Under the pieces are notes generated by a model. The model searched no databases. It was not told the DNA's origin and saw nothing but the letters and a program-made list of their open reading frames with translations. This document shows, in pieces, positions 14,712-22,957 of a stretch of DNA of 64,000 nucleotides. This DNA is from JACNKJ01 sp964440095 (GTDB taxonomy: Bacteria > Krumholzibacteriota > Krumholzibacteriia > JACNKJ01). Where the stretch lies: NCBI GenBank assembly GCA_964440095.1, contig CAYTPZ010000004.1, positions 1 through 64,000 on the forward strand, in the 5' to 3' direction. Every line of letters begins with the position of its first letter. Position 1 is the stretch's first letter. Position numbers and translations under genes: made by a program.

Positions 14712-17700
14712 ATGCGTCATTTCAGCACCCTTCTGGCGATATTTGTACTGCTCTGCACTGTTTCCGTCCAGGCCGAACGTGTCAGTTCGGACGATGCAAG
14801 GCGGGCTGGTCAGGCTTTTCTGAATCAAAGGCTCTCCCTGGAAAATGGATGGAGCGATAACTCTTCCGCTTCAGCTGGTGACTTGCAAGTTCTCACTCGC
14901 GACGGACAAGTTCTCGGCTATTGGATACCCGTGCATCCCGTGGGGCACATCATCCTTTCGTCTCTACGTGAATTGCCGGCGGTGAAGGCATTCTCCGACA
15001 CCGACAATTTCGATCCCAATGCAGAAGGCTACGCGACCTTGATTCAGGACGTCTTCCAGCTCACCCTGGAGTTTTTGGAAGAAAACTACGGCGACCTTGA
15101 AAACCTTCCTGTCCATGTGGCTCCCGCGAAAAATCGCGAAAGCTGGGATCGCCTTCTAAGCGGCGCTCCCGCAGATCGCGATAGGGTTACGGTGGGGCCG
15201 CTGCTCACATCCGATTGGCACCAGGGCGGTCCCTTCAACAACGATTGCCCAGAAGGCGATGGCGGGCTCTGCGTGGTGGGCTGTGTGGCCACGGCGGCCG
15301 CTCAGATTCTGAACTATTGGGAGTATCCCGAAATGGGTGAAGGCTCCTATGGATACACCTGGGACGGTGATGAATCCTGCGGCGGCAACGTTGGGGGCGG
15401 TTTTCTGGAAGTGCAGTTCTGGGATCCCTACGATTGGGACAATATCCTCGACAGCTACAGCGGCGGCTACGACGCTGCGCAAGCGGAAGCCGCGGCCGAA
15501 CTGAACTATGAGATGGGCGTGGCCTTCGACATGGATTATGGAGCCTGTGCGTCGGGTGCCTACCTGCAGCGAGGCCTCGAGGTTTATCCCAACTTCTACC
15601 GCTACTCCGATGATCTCCAATATGTGAGGCGAAGTCTTTACACCTCCGCCGAGTGGTGGGATCTCATCAAAACCGAATTGGACGCCGTGCCTGCGCGTCC
15701 CATTTCCTACGGAATCCACAGCCACGCCATCGTCTGCGACGGCTATATGGAAGACGGCGGGCAGTTCTATCATATGAACTACGGCTGGGGTGGCTCGGCC
15801 AATGCCTGGTACGCGCTGGACGACGTTTATTGTCCTTGGGATGGCTGCGACTTCCTGGTCGAAAACATGACCATCGGCATCGAGCCCGAAGGACACTTCG
15901 GAGTCAATCAACCTGACGACAACGTTGTTTGGATTCATGGCGAAACCATGAGCGAAATCGCATGGTCGGGATGCGGGGGAACAATGGTCAGCGCCGACCT
16001 CTACTACGGTCTTGCCCGTATCTCGCGTCTGTTCGAGAACAGTCCCAATGACGATACGGAATTGCCTCTGGGTCTCGTGCTGGCGGAGTGGGGGACAGGC
16101 ACCGATTTTCGCATCAAGGTGATCGACGAAGATGACAGATTCGGATGGAGTGATTACTTCGCCATCTACGGACCTGAGGAATGGTCCGATGCCGGCTTGC
16201 CTCCTGTGGATAACGGAGGATCCGGACAGTCAGCGGCCTGGGGCGATTACGACGGTGACGGCTTGGCGGACATCTACCTGTCCAACAAGAATGACGGCAA
16301 CTGTCTCTTCCATAATCAGGGCACGGGCAGTTTCGAAGATCTGGCCGTTGACCCACTGAATACCGTGGGCGATTGCCGGGCCGTGGCCTGGGCCGACATG
16401 GACAACGATGGCGACCTGGACATCTTCCTTGCCCGAACCAGTGGCGAGACCAACTTCCTTTTCCGAAATGACGGCGATGGTTTTACCGATTTAAGTACGG
16501 CCCTTCTGGGTGGATCCTCCTACAGTTCCGGCTTGGCATGGGGCGACTACGATAACGATGGCTTGGTAGACCTTTACGTGACTAACGTCTACGCAGGCGA
16601 CCGTCTCTTCCACAATGAGGGGAACGGCAACTTCAGCGAGGCAACTGCTTCGCCCATGGGAGATGCCGGATACGGTCGATCCGCCAACTGGACAGACTAC
16701 GACGAAGATGGCGATCTGGATCTTTACCTGATTCGCTATTCCACCAATCGACTCTATCGCAACAATGGTGACGGCAGCTTCACCCGCATGACCTCAAGCG
16801 CACTGGCCGATGCCGGAGATGGGTACGGAGCCGCCTGGGGCGACTATGACAATGACGGGCATCTCGACTGCTATCTCGTAAACGGTGGGGCCAACGTGCT
16901 CTTCCGAAACGAAGGCGGCGGTGTTTTCAGTGAAGTGACCTCGCCTCTCCTGGCCGATGCTGGAGCGGGTCGCGGTGCAGCGTGGGCTGATACCGACAAT
17001 GATGGCAACTTGGATCTCTTCCTTGCCTGCGATGGAGTCAACCGTCTTTTCCACAACAATGGAGACGGTAGTTTCTTGGAAACCACAGATGCTCTCCTGG
17101 GCGATGGATCCGATACGCGCGGTGCCGCTTGGGGCGATTTCGACCTAGATGGCCGAATCGATCTGTACCTGGTCAACAGCGACTCGTCCAATCGCCTGAT
17201 TCGCAACGAGAACAACTCTGGGAACAATTGGCTGCACGTGGACCTCGTGGGAACAGTTTCCAATCGCTCTGGCCTTGGAAGCAAGGTCAGGTTGACCAGC
17301 GGTGGACAGACACAGATTCGCGAAGTGGGAAGCGACACGGCTTACATGTCCCAGGGAAGCCTGCGAATTGAGTTTGGCTTGGCCGACAATAATCTGGTCG
17401 AATCCTTGGAAATAATCTGGCCCTCGGGCTTAACTTCCACCCTTGGCGATCTCGCTGTTGATCAGATAATCGAAATCACCGAACCTAACGATCCCACGGG
17501 CGTGGAAGAAGCTGCCATGCCTGATTTCAAATTCGTGGGGGTTCACCCAAATCCCTTCAATCCAAGTACGACTATTCAATTCGATCTAGCCGTGGATGGA
17601 TGGGTCGATTTGACCATCTATGACCTGGAAGGACGCCGCGTGCGCTCGCTACTGTCTGCGAGCTACCTGAGCGTCGGCAATCATAGCGTTATCTGGGATG

Positions 17701-17801
17701 GGCGTGACGAGCAGGGCCGCGAACTGGGCTCAGGCGTCTACTTCTCATTGCTTAGTTCGGGTGATGTGTCGGATACGGGCAAGATGTTGATGCTAAAATA
17801 A
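14712..17801 (+). CDS. Secreted C10-family cysteine peptidase with VCBS/FG-GAP repeats and C-terminal sorting domain
   Basis: 1029 aa in series. Signal peptide ~1-21; a propeptide-like region to ~150; then a streptopain-type (C10) catalytic domain with Cys191 in VVGCVATAAAQILNYW and His338 in HAIVCDGY, followed by MNYGWGG. Residues ~505-835 hold seven repeats of the form AAWGDYDxDGxxDxYL...LFxNxGxGxF, the Ca-binding VCBS/FG-GAP pattern. An ASPIC/UnbV-like module follows (~840-925). The end has HPNPFNPSTTIQFDL and a FlgD-like Ig fold (LTIYDLEGRRVRSL, GSGVYFSLL), the pattern of T9SS-type sorting domains. It is expected to be secreted and to degrade protein. It has a perfect -10 upstream and a terminator overlapping the stop. 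Confidence 0.9.
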   Translation: MRHFSTLLAIFVLLCTVSVQAERVSSDDARRAGQAFLNQRLSLENGWSDNSSASAGDLQVLTRDGQVLGYWIPVHPVGHIILSSLRELPAVKAFSDTDNFDPNAEGYATLIQDVFQLTLEFLEENYGDLENLPVHVAPAKNRESWDRLLSGAPADRDRVTVGPLLTSDWHQGGPFNNDCPEGDGGLCVVGCVATAAAQILNYWEYPEMGEGSYGYTWDGDESCGGNVGGGFLEVQFWDPYDWDNILDSYSGGYDAAQAEAAAELNYEMGVAFDMDYGACASGAYLQRGLEVYPNFYRYSDDLQYVRRSLYTSAEWWDLIKTELDAVPARPISYGIHSHAIVCDGYMEDGGQFYHMNYGWGGSANAWYALDDVYCPWDGCDFLVENMTIGIEPEGHFGVNQPDDNVVWIHGETMSEIAWSGCGGTMVSADLYYGLARISRLFENSPNDDTELPLGLVLAEWGTGTDFRIKVIDEDDRFGWSDYFAIYGPEEWSDAGLPPVDNGGSGQSAAWGDYDGDGLADIYLSNKNDGNCLFHNQGTGSFEDLAVDPLNTVGDCRAVAWADMDNDGDLDIFLARTSGETNFLFRNDGDGFTDLSTALLGGSSYSSGLAWGDYDNDGLVDLYVTNVYAGDRLFHNEGNGNFSEATASPMGDAGYGRSANWTDYDEDGDLDLYLIRYSTNRLYRNNGDGSFTRMTSSALADAGDGYGAAWGDYDNDGHLDCYLVNGGANVLFRNEGGGVFSEVTSPLLADAGAGRGAAWADTDNDGNLDLFLACDGVNRLFHNNGDGSFLETTDALLGDGSDTRGAAWGDFDLDGRIDLYLVNSDSSNRLIRNENNSGNNWLHVDLVGTVSNRSGLGSKVRLTSGGQTQIREVGSDTAYMSQGSLRIEFGLADNNLVESLEIIWPSGLTSTLGDLAVDQIIEITEPNDPTGVEEAAMPDFKFVGVHPNPFNPSTTIQFDLAVDGWVDLTIYDLEGRRVRSLLSASYLSVGNHSVIWDGRDEQGRELGSGVYFSLLSSGDVSDTGKMLMLK

Positions 17802-17827
17802 AGGAGAGGGCCGAGCCCTCTCCTTTA
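17799..17827. terminator. Bidirectional terminator between the C10 peptidase and glnII
   Basis: A 13-bp perfect stem, TAAAGGAGAGGGC / GCCCTCTCCTTTA, with loop CGA. It includes the stop codon of the peptidase gene. On the minus strand it is followed by a T-rich tract, so it serves glnII well. Confidence 0.75.
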
Positions 17828-17844
17828 TGGCTATCTAGGATTTA

Positions 17845-18855
17845 TCAGCCGCAGACCGTTTCAATCATCTTCGCACAGGCCGCGTAGGGATCCATGTTGG
17901 CGTTGGGCCTACGATCTTCGATGTAACCCTTCTCCGCTTTCGCAACATGCCAGGGAATGCGCACGCTGGCTCCTCGGTCGGAAACACTGGCGCGGAAGGT
18001 GCGATAATCGCAGGTTTCGTGAAGGCCGGTCAGTCGCATCTCGATGAGTTCACCGTAGACGGCGATGTGTTCATCGGTTTTGGGCTCGAGCTTCCTGATG
18101 GCCGCCCAGCAAGCATCCAAACTATTGCGCATTTCCTCGGTTGAGAAATTCAGATGAGCACCCGCACCGTTCCAATCGCCGGCGATAGGTTTGGGATGCA
18201 GCTTGGCGTTGACGCCGTAATCCTCGGCGATGCGATAGAGCAACCAGCGCGCGGTCCAAAGGTCATCGGCCACGGTGAGCCCGTCGGCGGGCCCTACCTG
18301 GAATTCCCACTGGCTTGGCATGACTTCGGCGTTGATGCCGGCGATCATGATGCCTGCATCCAGGCAAGCCACCATATGACGCTCGACCAGTTCACGTCCA
18401 AAAACTTCATCGGCGCCGATGCCGCAGTAGTAGTTGCCCTGGGGCGCGGGAAATCCGCCCTGGGGCCATCCCAGTGGATGGTTGCCCTCGAAGAGCGTGT
18501 ATTCCTGTTCAATGCCGAAGATGCTCTTCTGCTCGCCGTGTAGCTCTTCCTGCTTGCGCAAGAGGGCGCGCGTGTTGGTGGAGTGGGGCTGGCCGTCGGA
18601 GCCATAAACTTCACAGAGCACCAGGCGGGCTTCACCGCCACGCAGGGGGTCCGGGTAGACCTTCACTGGCTTGAGCACACAGTCGGAATCGTTGCCCTCG
18701 GCCTGTTGGGTGGACGATCCGTCGAATCCCCAGGTGGGGGGATCGTCGAGGTCGGCGGTTAGAACCTTGGTCTTGCTGCGCAGCTTGGCCGTGGGGCGCT
18801 GCCCATCAATCCAGATATACTCCGCGAATGCGTACTCGCTTTGAGTGACGTTCAT
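17845..18855 (-). CDS. glnII: Glutamine synthetase, type II (eukaryotic-like)
   Basis: 336 aa, about the length of GSII and much shorter than the ~470-aa GSI. It makes glutamine from glutamate, ammonia and ATP. Signature segments are WGFDGSSTQQAEGNDSD (~res 47-63), the GIEQEYTLFE metal site, and NAEVMPSQWEFQVGP. The HLNFSTEEMR and FRASVSDRGASVRIP regions complete the active site. The ATG at 18855 has AAGGA upstream; a further in-frame start at 18900 would add 15 non-homologous residues. GSII is common in eukaryotes and patchy in bacteria. Confidence 0.93.
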   Translation of the reverse strand: MNVTQSEYAFAEYIWIDGQRPTAKLRSKTKVLTADLDDPPTWGFDGSSTQQAEGNDSDCVLKPVKVYPDPLRGGEARLVLCEVYGSDGQPHSTNTRALLRKQEELHGEQKSIFGIEQEYTLFEGNHPLGWPQGGFPAPQGNYYCGIGADEVFGRELVERHMVACLDAGIMIAGINAEVMPSQWEFQVGPADGLTVADDLWTARWLLYRIAEDYGVNAKLHPKPIAGDWNGAGAHLNFSTEEMRNSLDACWAAIRKLEPKTDEHIAVYGELIEMRLTGLHETCDYRTFRASVSDRGASVRIPWHVAKAEKGYIEDRRPNANMDPYAACAKMIETVCG

Positions 18856-19037
18856 GGGACCATCCTTTGGGGGTTCGATTCGGGCCGATCGGCCTAGCAT
18901 GCTAAAGCCGGCAGGTTAGGGCGGGCCATCCCATCTGTCAATCGGTGAATGTCGCGGCCATCTGGAGCCTGTTCTCCACTATAATTCTGGCCAAGTTCAT
19001 GTCCAGGTTCTAGTTTGAGTTCATCCGGAGGTGTTTC

Positions 19038-19493
19038 GTGGAGGAACGCGAGTTTAAGTGGATGGATCAGGCTATGGCTGAGGCCTTTAAGGCCTTCGAA
19101 GAGGGCGAGGTGCCCGTTGGCTGCGTGGTGGTCCAGGGGGATCGTGTCGTCGGCCGTGGCCGCAATGCCGTGGAACGCCTTCAGGATCCCACGGCCCACG
19201 CCGAGACCCTGGCTATCTCGGCGGCGGCCAATACACTGGGTACATGGCGATTGACCGACTGCGAGCTCTTTGTTACTTTGGAACCCTGCACCATGTGCAT
19301 CGGAGCCATTCACTTGGCCCGGATCAGCCGGGTGGTCTTCGCGGCGGCGGACCCAAAGTTCGGCGCCTGCGGTTCCATCCTCGATGTTCCCGCGGAGCCG
19401 CGTTGGAATCATCACGTGGATGTCCTCGGGGGTGTCAGGGCCGAAGATTCGGCCCAGCTGATGCGGGATTTTTTTAGGCGCCTGAGGCACTAG
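19038..19493 (+). CDS. tadA: tRNA adenosine(34) deaminase
   Basis: 151 aa cytidine-deaminase fold. The zinc and proton-shuttle motif is HAE (~res 56-58) and the second zinc motif is PCTMC (~86-90). ARISRVVFAAADPKFGACGS is the typical TadA loop. It converts A34 to inosine in tRNA-Arg(ACG). The GTG start at 19038 has GGAGG six bases upstream. It sits just before two tRNA-Ser genes, a fitting tRNA context. TATAAT at 18980-18985 may be its -10. Confidence 0.94.
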   Translation: MEEREFKWMDQAMAEAFKAFEEGEVPVGCVVVQGDRVVGRGRNAVERLQDPTAHAETLAISAAANTLGTWRLTDCELFVTLEPCTMCIGAIHLARISRVVFAAADPKFGACGSILDVPAEPRWNHHVDVLGGVRAEDSAQLMRDFFRRLRH

Positions 19494-19502
19494 TGTAGAC
19501 CT

Positions 19503-19587
19503 GGAGAGTTGCGAGAGCGGTCGAATCGGCACGACTGGAAATCGTGTGTACCGAGAGGTACCCTGGGTTCGAATCCCAGACTCTCCG
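19503..19587 (+). tRNA. tRNA-Ser (GGA)
   Basis: Acceptor GGAGAGT pairs with ACTCTCC and the discriminator is G. The anticodon stem CACGA/TCGTG closes the loop CTGGAAA, giving anticodon GGA at 19537-19539. The long variable arm and the TTCGAAT T-loop confirm a class II serine tRNA. CCA is not encoded. Confidence 0.96.
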
Positions 19588-19607
19588 CCTTATCGTTCGG
19601 TTGTACA

Positions 19608-19694
19608 GGAGAGGTGCCGGAGTGGTTGAACGGGGCGGTCTCGAAAACCGTTGAGCCTTCGCGGGTTCCCAGGGTTCGAATCCCTGCCTCTCCG
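19608..19694 (+). tRNA. tRNA-Ser (CGA)
   Basis: Acceptor GGAGAGG pairs with CCTCTCC and the discriminator is G. The anticodon loop CTCGAAA gives CGA at 19642-19644. It has a long variable arm and TTCGAAT T-loop. CCA is not encoded. It lies 20 bp after tRNA-Ser(GGA), so the two are probably co-transcribed. Confidence 0.96.
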
Positions 19695-19710
19695 CCCTTC
19701 CCATTGGGTC

Positions 19711-19814
19711 TTGGCCAGGTCCCACGCAATTCGGCTTTTCCAACCCCGTCAGGACCGGAAGGTAGCAGCGGCACGAAAACCCCCGGATGTGCCGTGGATC
19801 AACCTGGCCTTTTT
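19711..19814 (+). ncRNA. ffs: Small signal recognition particle RNA (4.5S type)
   Basis: The conserved Ffh-binding core GTCAGGACCGGAAGGTAGCAGC-like segment is at ~19748-19769, with the GGAA apical loop and the asymmetric AGCA side. The ends GGCCAGGT (19713-19720) and ACCTGGCC (19802-19809) close a long helix, and five T follow. The order SRP RNA, dnaX, ybaB, recR is widespread in bacteria. Ends are estimated. Confidence 0.9.
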
Positions 19815-19830
19815 CATTGAAAGGATACGC

Positions 19831-21546
19831 GTGGACTATCAGGTGCTAGCCCTAAAATGGCGACCTCAACGTTTCGAGGACGTGGTGGGGCAGGACCATG
19901 TGAGTCAGGTCATCGCCGGTGCCATCGAACAGGACCGTGTGGCCAACGCCTATCTCTTTAGCGGCCCGCGCGGCTGCGGCAAGACCACCGTCGCACGTAT
20001 CCTTGCCAAAGCACTCAATTGCGAAAAGGGACCCACCCGCGAACCCTGCGGCGAGTGCGAATCCTGCAAGTCCATTGCCGCTGGCCGGAGCATGGCGGTT
20101 CTGGAACTGGATGCAGCCAGCAAGGGCGGCATCGACGACATTCGCGATTTGCGCGAGAATCTGGGCTACGGCTCGCTGGAAGGTCGCTACCGTGTGATCA
20201 TTCTTGACGAAGCCCACCAGATTACCGGTCCCGCAGCGAATGCATTCCTGAAAACCCTCGAGGAGCCGCCTCCCGGCGTGGTCTTCGTGCTGGCCACCAC
20301 CGAGTACGACAAGATCACCCCCACCATCCGCTCACGGTGTCAGCGCTATGCCTTCCGCTTACTTCGCAGCGAGGAAATTGCCGGGCGCATCGAACACATC
20401 GCGGGAAGCGAGAGTATCGAACTGGGTGATGGTGTTGCCATGGCCCTTGGCCGAAAAGCCGAGGGAAGCATGCGCGACGGCCTGACTCTCTTTGACCAGT
20501 CTGTTTCCTCTCTGGGAAACAAGTTCGAAATGGACGCGCTCATCGACCTTCTCGGTCTGCCCCGCTATGAGCACTACTTCGATCTTACCGATGCCATCAT
20601 TCAGCGCGATGGCAGAGCGGCCTTGAAGGCGCTTGATGCGGCATCGGACGCGGGAGGCACGCCCAGCGATTTCATCCTGGGATTGGCCGTGCACTTTCGA
20701 AATCTCCTGGTCATGCGAGTAAACGAACAGCTTCTGGAAGGTGAACTCCCAGCTGAAGACCTGGCCACTTGCAAGCGCTTGGCTGCAGAATTCAAGGATG
20801 AGGACCTGCTCTATCTCACTCGTCTTTCGGGCGACCGGGCCGAACAGATTCGTAGAGCCAGCCAGCCGCGTATTCTCGCTGAAGCATTCGTGGTGGAACT
20901 CACACGATATGAAAAGCGCGTCCTGCTTTCCGAAGTGCTGTCAATCCTGAAGAGTAGTGGGCAGGCAGCCCCCAGTCCCCAGTCGCCAGTCGCCAGTCCT
21001 CAGTCTCCAGTCTCCAGCCGGAAATCACCCACTTCCGGCGGTCAGCGGTCAGCGGATAGCGGCCAGCGGCTTGCAGCAAGTCACCAGTCGCCGGTCTCCA
21101 GTCCCGAGACTTCTTCGGCGAGCGCCAATGCCAAGGCCAGTTACGCTCTCAGCCGTTCAGGTCTTGAAGCGGCCTGGTCGACCTTCGTCGGCGCGGTGAA
21201 GCAGTCCAGCATGATCAAGGGCCAGTTTCTGGATAAGGCCAGGCCCGGCGGCATCGATCGAGACGCTTTCACGCTGCACCTGGACGGTCACTTTCGCACC
21301 CTGCTCGACAATCACGAAGACCGTCTTCTACTGCAGGACAAGTTTCGTGAGCTTTTCGGCGAAGGGCGCACGGTGCGTTTCATGGCTCCCGAAGACGAGG
21401 CGGCCCCCGAAGCTGAGGCCCCGCGTGTGAGTCAGTCTCGGGCGGATGACGCGCGGCGCGAACGATCACTTCAGGAACATTCCGACAACGCCCTGGTGGC
21501 GGACCTTCTCAAAAAGTTCGACGGCGAGATCGTCGATGATCGATAG
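19831..21546 (+). CDS. dnaX: DNA polymerase III subunit gamma/tau
   Basis: 571 aa clamp-loader ATPase. Walker A is GPRGCGKTT (res 45-53), zinc-module cysteines are 64, 73, 76 and 79, Walker B is VIILDEAHQIT, and TIRSRCQRY carries the SRC arginine finger. The GTG at 19831 is chosen because AAGGA is six bases upstream and the protein then starts DYQVLALKWRP. Residues ~380-425, the linker to the tau-like C-terminus, are Pro/Ser/Gln-rich and encoded by DNA heptamer repeats (see 20970-21102). I find no A-AAA-AAG slip site, so a frameshifted gamma form is not supported. It is followed by ybaB after 11 bp. Confidence 0.95.
   Translation: MDYQVLALKWRPQRFEDVVGQDHVSQVIAGAIEQDRVANAYLFSGPRGCGKTTVARILAKALNCEKGPTREPCGECESCKSIAAGRSMAVLELDAASKGGIDDIRDLRENLGYGSLEGRYRVIILDEAHQITGPAANAFLKTLEEPPPGVVFVLATTEYDKITPTIRSRCQRYAFRLLRSEEIAGRIEHIAGSESIELGDGVAMALGRKAEGSMRDGLTLFDQSVSSLGNKFEMDALIDLLGLPRYEHYFDLTDAIIQRDGRAALKALDAASDAGGTPSDFILGLAVHFRNLLVMRVNEQLLEGELPAEDLATCKRLAAEFKDEDLLYLTRLSGDRAEQIRRASQPRILAEAFVVELTRYEKRVLLSEVLSILKSSGQAAPSPQSPVASPQSPVSSRKSPTSGGQRSADSGQRLAASHQSPVSSPETSSASANAKASYALSRSGLEAAWSTFVGAVKQSSMIKGQFLDKARPGGIDRDAFTLHLDGHFRTLLDNHEDRLLLQDKFRELFGEGRTVRFMAPEDEAAPEAEAPRVSQSRADDARRERSLQEHSDNALVADLLKKFDGEIVDDR
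20970..21102 (+). repeat. Heptanucleotide repeat clusters inside dnaX
   Basis: Three clusters with a 7-bp period. At 20970-21018 there are seven units of CCCCAGT and variants (CGCCAGT, CTCCAGT). At 21040-21067 there are four units of GGTCAGC and variants. At 21082-21102 there are three more CxCCAGT-type units. Seven-base repeats do not keep the reading frame, yet the frame stays open because each unit translates without stops (PQSPVAS, PQSPVSS). The units resemble the heptameric STRR repeats known from cyanobacteria (CCCCAGT type). Confidence 0.8.
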
Positions 21547-21557
21547 ATGGAGACAGC

Positions 21558-21857
21558 ATGAAGAACATCGGCAAAATGATGAAGCAGGCCCAGCAGATGC
21601 AGTCGCAGATGGCGGAGATCCAGAAGGAACTGGAGGAGACCATCTTCGAGGCAAGCGCAGGCGGCGTGGTTACGGCCAAGGTCTCCGGCGCCATGGATCC
21701 CGTGGAAATCAAGATTGCGCCCGAAGCTCTGGAAGACGCCGACCCTGAAATGCTCGAAGACATGATCCTCGCGGCACTGCGTTCGGCCATGGAGGCCGCC
21801 AAACGCGCTAGTGCTGAAAAAATGGGTCCTCTCATGGGCGGCATGCCCGGCTTCTAA
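21558..21857 (+). CDS. ebfC: YbaB/EbfC-family nucleoid-associated protein
   Basis: 99 aa. The family's amphipathic N-terminal helix (MMKQAQQMQSQMAEIQKEL) is followed by the short sheet with VTAKVSGAMDPVEIKI, then a closing helix. The dimer binds DNA. GGAGA lies five bases before the ATG. Its stop shares one base with the recR start (TAATG), giving tight translational coupling in the dnaX-ybaB-recR operon. Confidence 0.93.
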   Translation: MKNIGKMMKQAQQMQSQMAEIQKELEETIFEASAGGVVTAKVSGAMDPVEIKIAPEALEDADPEMLEDMILAALRSAMEAAKRASAEKMGPLMGGMPGF

Positions 21858-22456
21858 TGGAAAAAATCAGCCCCCTTCTCGCCCGTCTCGTTCGCCGACT
21901 CACCCGCCTGCCGGGAATCGGGGAACGCAGCGCCCAGCGCATTGCGCTTCACCTTCTCAGTCAGGAAGAACCGGAGACGCGCGAACTCACACGTCTTCTC
22001 ACGGAAGCCCGCGAGAAGATCGGCTTTTGTGAGCGATGCGGCTTCTATGCTGAAGCGCTTCTCTGTCCCATTTGCGCCGACCCCAAACGCGTGGAGGGCA
22101 AACTTTGCGTGGTGGAGCAGCCGGTGGAGGTTCTCAGCCTCGAGCGCAGCGGCATCTTCCGTGGCCTCTATCATGTGCTCGGCGGGGTCATCAGCCCTCT
22201 GGACGGAATTCACCCGGGCGATCTCAGCATTGAACGCTTGCTAACTCGGGTGAAGAATGAAAGCATTGGCGAAATCATCCTCGCGCTTTCATCGAGCGTG
22301 GAGGGCGAGACCACCTCGCTCTACCTGGGTGAGCAACTCGATGGCCTGGGCCTGAGCGTCACAAGATTGGCCCGCGGGCTTCCCGCCGGAAGTCGATTGG
22401 AATACTTGGATGAAGCCACGCTGTCGCGCGCCTTTGAAGGACGCGTGAAGCTTTAG
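21857..22456 (+). CDS. recR: Recombination mediator protein RecR
   Basis: 199 aa, the normal length. A helix-hairpin-helix near the N-terminus (RLPGIGERSAQRIALHL) is followed by a C4 zinc finger (CERCGFYAEALLCPIC, ~res 57-72) and a Toprim domain starting LCVVEQPVEVLSLER. GEQLDGLGLSVTRLARGLP is the conserved end of Toprim. RecR works with RecO and RecF to load RecA. Confidence 0.96.
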   Translation: MEKISPLLARLVRRLTRLPGIGERSAQRIALHLLSQEEPETRELTRLLTEAREKIGFCERCGFYAEALLCPICADPKRVEGKLCVVEQPVEVLSLERSGIFRGLYHVLGGVISPLDGIHPGDLSIERLLTRVKNESIGEIILALSSSVEGETTSLYLGEQLDGLGLSVTRLARGLPAGSRLEYLDEATLSRAFEGRVKL

Positions 22457-22489
22457 CAGCCTGCATACCCGCACGGAAAGGAATCCGGC

Positions 22490-22957
22490 ATGAGATTCTT
22501 CTTACGCTTCCTCGGCAGCACGGCCCTAACGGGATACTTCCCCATCGCACCCGCCACGGTATCCAGTTTTCTGATTGTCGTGATTCTGTGGTTCTGGGGT
22601 CCAAATTCCTGGTGGCTCTGGATGTTCTTCCTGGCTTCCCTCGTGGTTTCCGTTCCCCTGTCCTACTTCATGGAGAAACTCCACGGCAAGGATCCCAGCG
22701 CCTGCACCATTGATGAAGTGGTGGGCATTTTATTGCCGCTGGCTGTCTTGGGCGAGCCTTTGAATGAGCCCGGCGCGTGGAAACTGTTACTGTCTGCCTT
22801 CTTCCTCTTCCGATTCTTCGACATTGCCAAGATCTGGCCGGCTAGCCGCTTCGAGCGCCTACCCGGTGGCTGGGGTATCGTGCTGGACGATCTCATGGCC
22901 GGCGTCTACACACTCATCGTCTTGAAGTTGATGGTACTCTGGTTCCCGTGGATCTAG
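22490..22957 (+). CDS. pgpA: Phosphatidylglycerophosphatase A
   Basis: 155 aa membrane enzyme that dephosphorylates PGP to phosphatidylglycerol. Family blocks are GYFPIAPATVSS near the N-terminus, DPSACTIDEVVG (~res 65-76) with the acidic catalytic region, FFLFRFFDIAKIWPA, and the late GGWGIVLDDLMAGVY. Four hydrophobic segments. AAAGGA precedes the ATG. The 3' end overlaps cinA by 10 bp. Confidence 0.93.
   Translation: MRFFLRFLGSTALTGYFPIAPATVSSFLIVVILWFWGPNSWWLWMFFLASLVVSVPLSYFMEKLHGKDPSACTIDEVVGILLPLAVLGEPLNEPGAWKLLLSAFFLFRFFDIAKIWPASRFERLPGGWGIVLDDLMAGVYTLIVLKLMVLWFPWI

Noticed and set aside
20970..21102. CRISPR array
   Set aside because: Units are 7 bp without spacers and lie inside the dnaX reading frame.
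21440..21546. Possible programmed frameshift for a short gamma form of DnaX
   Set aside because: The only A run (five A near 21512) is at the very end of the gene and does not make an A-AAA-AAG site.
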